Below, piece after piece: positions 60,939-64,000 of a stretch of DNA of 64,000 nt (position 1 is its first letter; each line of letters starts with the position of its first letter). The translations under genes were made by a program, and so were the position numbers. The stretch is from Flavobacterium psychrolimnae (GTDB lineage: Bacteria > Bacteroidota > Bacteroidia > Flavobacteriales > Flavobacteriaceae), in NCBI RefSeq assembly GCF_003312425.1, contig NZ_QNUX01000003.1:248001-312000 (forward strand). The letters are read 5' to 3'. The notes under the pieces were generated by a model. It had not been told where the DNA came from. It was given only the letters and a program-made list of their open reading frames with translations, and did not search any database.

Positions 60939-63900
60939 CTAGTTGAACGTGTAACGAACACCCGTTTGCATTTGCCATCTTGATGAGTTCAAACCTACAT
61001 CATCAACTTGATTGATGCTGTTACCAACTCTTGGGTCATAACTAAATGAAGGGGCAGCATTAGCAGGAACACTACCTACTAATCTTAACAACTGAACTTG
61101 GTCATTAGATGTAAAATATCTTTTACCCCAATTTTTATTTAAAAGATTGGTGAAGTTAAATACATCAGCAGTCAACTCAATCGTGTGTTTCTTTTTACCC
61201 ACATTAATCGTAAATTCTTGAGCAAATTTTAAATCCACTACATGACTCGTTTTTAAACGGTCACCGTTACGTTCTGCATAAGTACCTTTTCTATCTCTTA
61301 AATACTCATTACTTTCAATAAATGCACTTAAAGCGTCCCATTGTTGATCTGGTGTTAAACCATTTGCAGCAACTAATTTTATATCAGATTTCTGTGCAGG
61401 AACAAATATTAAAGCAGAATTAGAGAATGTATCTTGTAGTAAAGCGCCTCCATCATTGTAAACATAACTGATTGGAGTTCCTTGTGCTCCTTCGTAGAAG
61501 AAACCGATTCTAGTTTTAGTAAACTTGCTCCATTTTAATGTTGCATTACCATTAGAAACAATTCTTCTTCCTGGATCAAAATCAGATCTTGAAAGCCCTA
61601 AATAATTTGCACCATTAACTGTTTCTGTATTGTTCCATTGTGAGCTGTTTTGAGAAGATGTTGCATCCATTAAAACAGTTGATTTACCGTAAGAATATGT
61701 TCCAGAAATATTAGCATCAATAAATTCAGATCTAAAGTTTTTAGCTAAAGTAAATGCTACGTTATATGCTTTACCTTCGCTTGTATTAGAACCTAAATAA
61801 ACTCCTAAATATGATTGGTCAACTCTAGTATTTCCATTGTAACGTGGTCTTGTATCAGCACCAGTCAAGTTACTTGATGAATTTCTAATGTTTAAATTTT
61901 CATAAGTCACTGCACTCATGTTATCATTATAAGTGATCTCAGATGTCAAAACAAAACCTAAAGGTAATTTTTGATCTACAGCAAAACTTGCTTTGAAAAC
62001 TTGTGGCAATTTAAAGTCTTTTGCAAACAAATCAATGTTTCCACCAGTACGTCCTGAACCTGGCAATGGGCCTAAGGCAACTGTTCCATTCATAATTTGA
62101 CTATCAACACTTGGGTTAGGGTCGAAAACTGGCATTTGAGCTGCAGTAGTAATTTGAATAGCACCTTGAGTAACCCCATTATTATTGTAAGTTCCACCTG
62201 GCCATACTAATGGCAATCTTGAAGTAAATACACCTACACCACCTCTAAGTTGAGTAGATTTTTTACCATTCACATCATAATTAAACCCTAAACGTGGTGC
62301 AAAGTGAGCAGTAGTGTTAATACTTTCTCCTACTCTTGCTCCTTGTAAATTTTTACCAGCAGCTTCTAATAAAGGAATTGTTCTGTTATTGAAATCATTA
62401 TTACCTAAACCGTCTTCCCAAACTGGTACATCAACTCTTACTCCATAAGACAATTTAAAATTATCAGATAATCTCATGTCATTTTGTAAGTAAAATCCAA
62501 ATTGCTTAGTACCGAATTCAGCAGCACCTTGAGAATCATCACCGCTTCCTCCTACTAAAGAGTAATTCAATATGTATCTGTTCGGTTTTTCATCTTTTAG
62601 AAATGCATCTAAAGTAGCATATCTGTAAGATCCAAAATTGTTTCCAAAGAAAACGTTTTTAGATTGAGAGAATTCATTGTGAGTACCAATAGTAATTTTA
62701 TTCATACCAACATTGATTTCAAAATTATCAGTGATAGTTAAAATCTTTTGGTCTAAAAGGTTCGCAGTAGAAAATCCTTCTGCTCCAAAGAAAATACTTT
62801 GGTTAGCTCCATCAAAAATTTGTACAGTTGGAAACGGATCTCCAGCAGCATCTCTATCATCTACAACACTTGTGTAAGCAACAACTAAATTATTTGAAAA
62901 TTTATTTCCAAATCTTGAGTTTAACTCTAAAGAGGTTGAGTTCGTTTTAGAATTAAATAATTGACTCCCGTTTATGAAACTAATTGCAGTCGCAGAAGAA
63001 CGGCTTGGAGAAAATTGTTCAGCAGAAACGTAACTGTGTTTTAAAGACAATTTGTGATTATCATTAATATTCCAGTCTAATTTACCGATGATTTTATCAC
63101 TCACTAAAGTTCTTACATTATTTTCGAAAGATCCTGGATCATATCCGTAAGTAGCAAGTTTAGTTCTTAATTCTCCTAATCTGCTTCCTGATAAACCTGT
63201 GTAAGTTGACGGATCAAAAGGTTGTGGAGTTTCATTGTCTTGTTTTTCATAGTTAATGAAATAAAACAATTTATCTTTTACTATAGCCCCACCTGCACGA
63301 ACTCCGTATGTTTGAGCTGAGAAATCCGCTAATTTTTGTCTTCCGTTTGTTCCTGCTAATGAAGGAGGTGTTTTTGCAGCTAAAGATTCATCTCTGTTTA
63401 AGAAATAAGCTGAACCTTCAAAGTTGTTTGTTCCTGAACGTGTAATTGCACTAATAGCTCCACCTGCAAATCCAGACAATTTAACATCATAAGGAGCTAC
63501 GCTCACTTGAAATTGCTCGATAGCATCAATTGAGATAGGACTTACTCCTGTTTGACCACCATTTGTTCCGTTTGCAGCCAATCCAAAAACGTCATTACTT
63601 ACAGCTCCGTCAATATAAATTGCATTGAATCTGTTATTTTGACCACCAATAGATAAAACATCATCTCCTCTTAATTGAGCTTGTGGTGTTAACCTCGCAA
63701 AGTCAGAAATATTTCTAGACAAAGATGGCAACGCTTTAATTTTATCTGAATTGATTACTGTTTGGGCTCCAGTTCTTTGAGAATTAAATGTATTATCTCT
63801 TGAAGTTCTAACTACAACTTCTTGTAATTCATTTGATTCTTCCGCTAAAACAACTTTAAAAGTTTTGTTTTCACCTAATTGAAGATAAACATCATTGTCT

Positions 63901-64000
63901 ACAAAATTTGAAAAACCTACAAATGTTATTGTAACCTTGTATGGTCCACCAACTCTCATATTTGAAATACTAAAATTACCCGTACCATCAGTTGATGCAG
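60939..64000 (-). CDS. TonB-dependent receptor with regulatory-like N-terminal domain (partial, N-terminus cut)
   Basis: At least 1020 codons are open to the window edge. The first visible residues (TDGTGNFSISNMRVGGPYKV, then TITFVGFSNF) are the end of a carboxypeptidase-regulatory-like beta-sandwich. The plug domain follows, with ELQEVVVRTSRDNTFNSQRTG, ALPSLSRNISDFARLTPQ and SIDAIEQFQVSVAPYDVKLSGFAGGAI. The remaining 800 residues are the 22-strand barrel, ending in QMQTGVRYTFN. Such OmpA/oar-like receptors import or bind large substrates at the outer membrane, powered by TonB. The substrate is unknown. There is no SusD partner downstream. Confidence 0.93.
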   Translation of the reverse strand, partial: ASTDGTGNFSISNMRVGGPYKVTITFVGFSNFVDNDVYLQLGENKTFKVVLAEESNELQEVVVRTSRDNTFNSQRTGAQTVINSDKIKALPSLSRNISDFARLTPQAQLRGDDVLSIGGQNNRFNAIYIDGAVSNDVFGLAANGTNGGQTGVSPISIDAIEQFQVSVAPYDVKLSGFAGGAISAITRSGTNNFEGSAYFLNRDESLAAKTPPSLAGTNGRQKLADFSAQTYGVRAGGAIVKDKLFYFINYEKQDNETPQPFDPSTYTGLSGSRLGELRTKLATYGYDPGSFENNVRTLVSDKIIGKLDWNINDNHKLSLKHSYVSAEQFSPSRSSATAISFINGSQLFNSKTNSTSLELNSRFGNKFSNNLVVAYTSVVDDRDAAGDPFPTVQIFDGANQSIFFGAEGFSTANLLDQKILTITDNFEINVGMNKITIGTHNEFSQSKNVFFGNNFGSYRYATLDAFLKDEKPNRYILNYSLVGGSGDDSQGAAEFGTKQFGFYLQNDMRLSDNFKLSYGVRVDVPVWEDGLGNNDFNNRTIPLLEAAGKNLQGARVGESINTTAHFAPRLGFNYDVNGKKSTQLRGGVGVFTSRLPLVWPGGTYNNNGVTQGAIQITTAAQMPVFDPNPSVDSQIMNGTVALGPLPGSGRTGGNIDLFAKDFKLPQVFKASFAVDQKLPLGFVLTSEITYNDNMSAVTYENLNIRNSSSNLTGADTRPRYNGNTRVDQSYLGVYLGSNTSEGKAYNVAFTLAKNFRSEFIDANISGTYSYGKSTVLMDATSSQNSSQWNNTETVNGANYLGLSRSDFDPGRRIVSNGNATLKWSKFTKTRIGFFYEGAQGTPISYVYNDGGALLQDTFSNSALIFVPAQKSDIKLVAANGLTPDQQWDALSAFIESNEYLRDRKGTYAERNGDRLKTSHVVDLKFAQEFTINVGKKKHTIELTADVFNFTNLLNKNWGKRYFTSNDQVQLLRLVGSVPANAAPSFSYDPRVGNSINQVDDVGLNSSRWQMQTGVRYTFN

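Overview
The window looks like a chromosome segment of a Flavobacterium-like member of the Bacteroidota. The DNA is A+T rich. Many genes are preceded by the Bacteroidota promoter pattern TTG-N16-20-TAnnTTTG. Typical lineage genes are present: a type-B sdhCAB operon, an OmpA protein with thrombospondin type-3 repeats, an IPExxxVDY-family protein between rnc and pyk, a TonB-dependent receptor with a carboxypeptidase-like regulatory domain, and a lipoprotein with an SbsA-type Ig-like domain. I saw no rRNA, tRNA, CRISPR array or prophage by eye. Both ends cut genes: mce on the left and a TonB-dependent receptor on the right.

Layout. 1-7.2 kb: mce, an Ig-like lipoprotein, an omega-amidase-type hydrolase, a secreted protein of unknown function and sdhCAB. 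7.6-12.2 kb: a glyoxylate-shunt module, with a RamB-like regulator divergent from aceB-aceA. 12.2-18.6 kb: a large Asp-box protein, an aminopeptidase P, an AIM24 protein and an alpha/beta hydrolase. 18.6-29 kb: a small ABC system, an AddB-like nuclease, an OmpA protein, kbl and an AddA/RecB-like helicase-nuclease. 29-36 kb: rbfA, a lipoprotein-release-type permease, dusB, lepA, a PfkB kinase and thiL. 36-41 kb: a signalling cluster (LytTR regulator, small secreted peptide, TPR histidine kinase, response regulator) and an outer-membrane barrel. 41-49.7 kb: glyS, comF, sod, a long PurF-type protein, a PfkB kinase, a lipoprotein, rnhA and purN. 49.8-55.2 kb: acpP-fabF-rnc-IPExxxVDY-pyk and a Bax-inhibitor-1 protein. 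55.2-64 kb: a PAS protein, dinB, a 'Gcr-type recombinase' membrane protein, a CYTH protein, an RlpA-like protein, a small membrane protein and the TonB-dependent receptor.

The most unusual item is a 521-bp cassette (26311-26831) inside the AddA/RecB-like gene. It has terminal inverted repeats of about 34 bp and encodes an apparently intact DUF559 (Vsr-like) endonuclease domain. The cassette is open in the host gene's frame, so it adds about 174 residues to the helicase without breaking it. A solo copy of one cassette end lies at the 5' end of the same gene and may supply its start codon. A related small palindrome sits in-frame in the AddB-like partner gene. Four intergenic hairpin repeats in two subfamilies (16.5, 29.0, 32.1 and 43.7 kb) show that short palindromic elements have been active here.

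Other points of interest: a RamB-like regulator whose metallopeptidase-type motif is degenerate and whose promoter predicts a leaderless mRNA; a LytTR regulator with Glu at the phospho-acceptor site; a 59-residue secreted peptide beside the histidine kinase; a 13-bp perfect inverted repeat over the Bax-inhibitor promoter; and a small interrupted reading frame that overlaps the CYTH start codon by ATGA.
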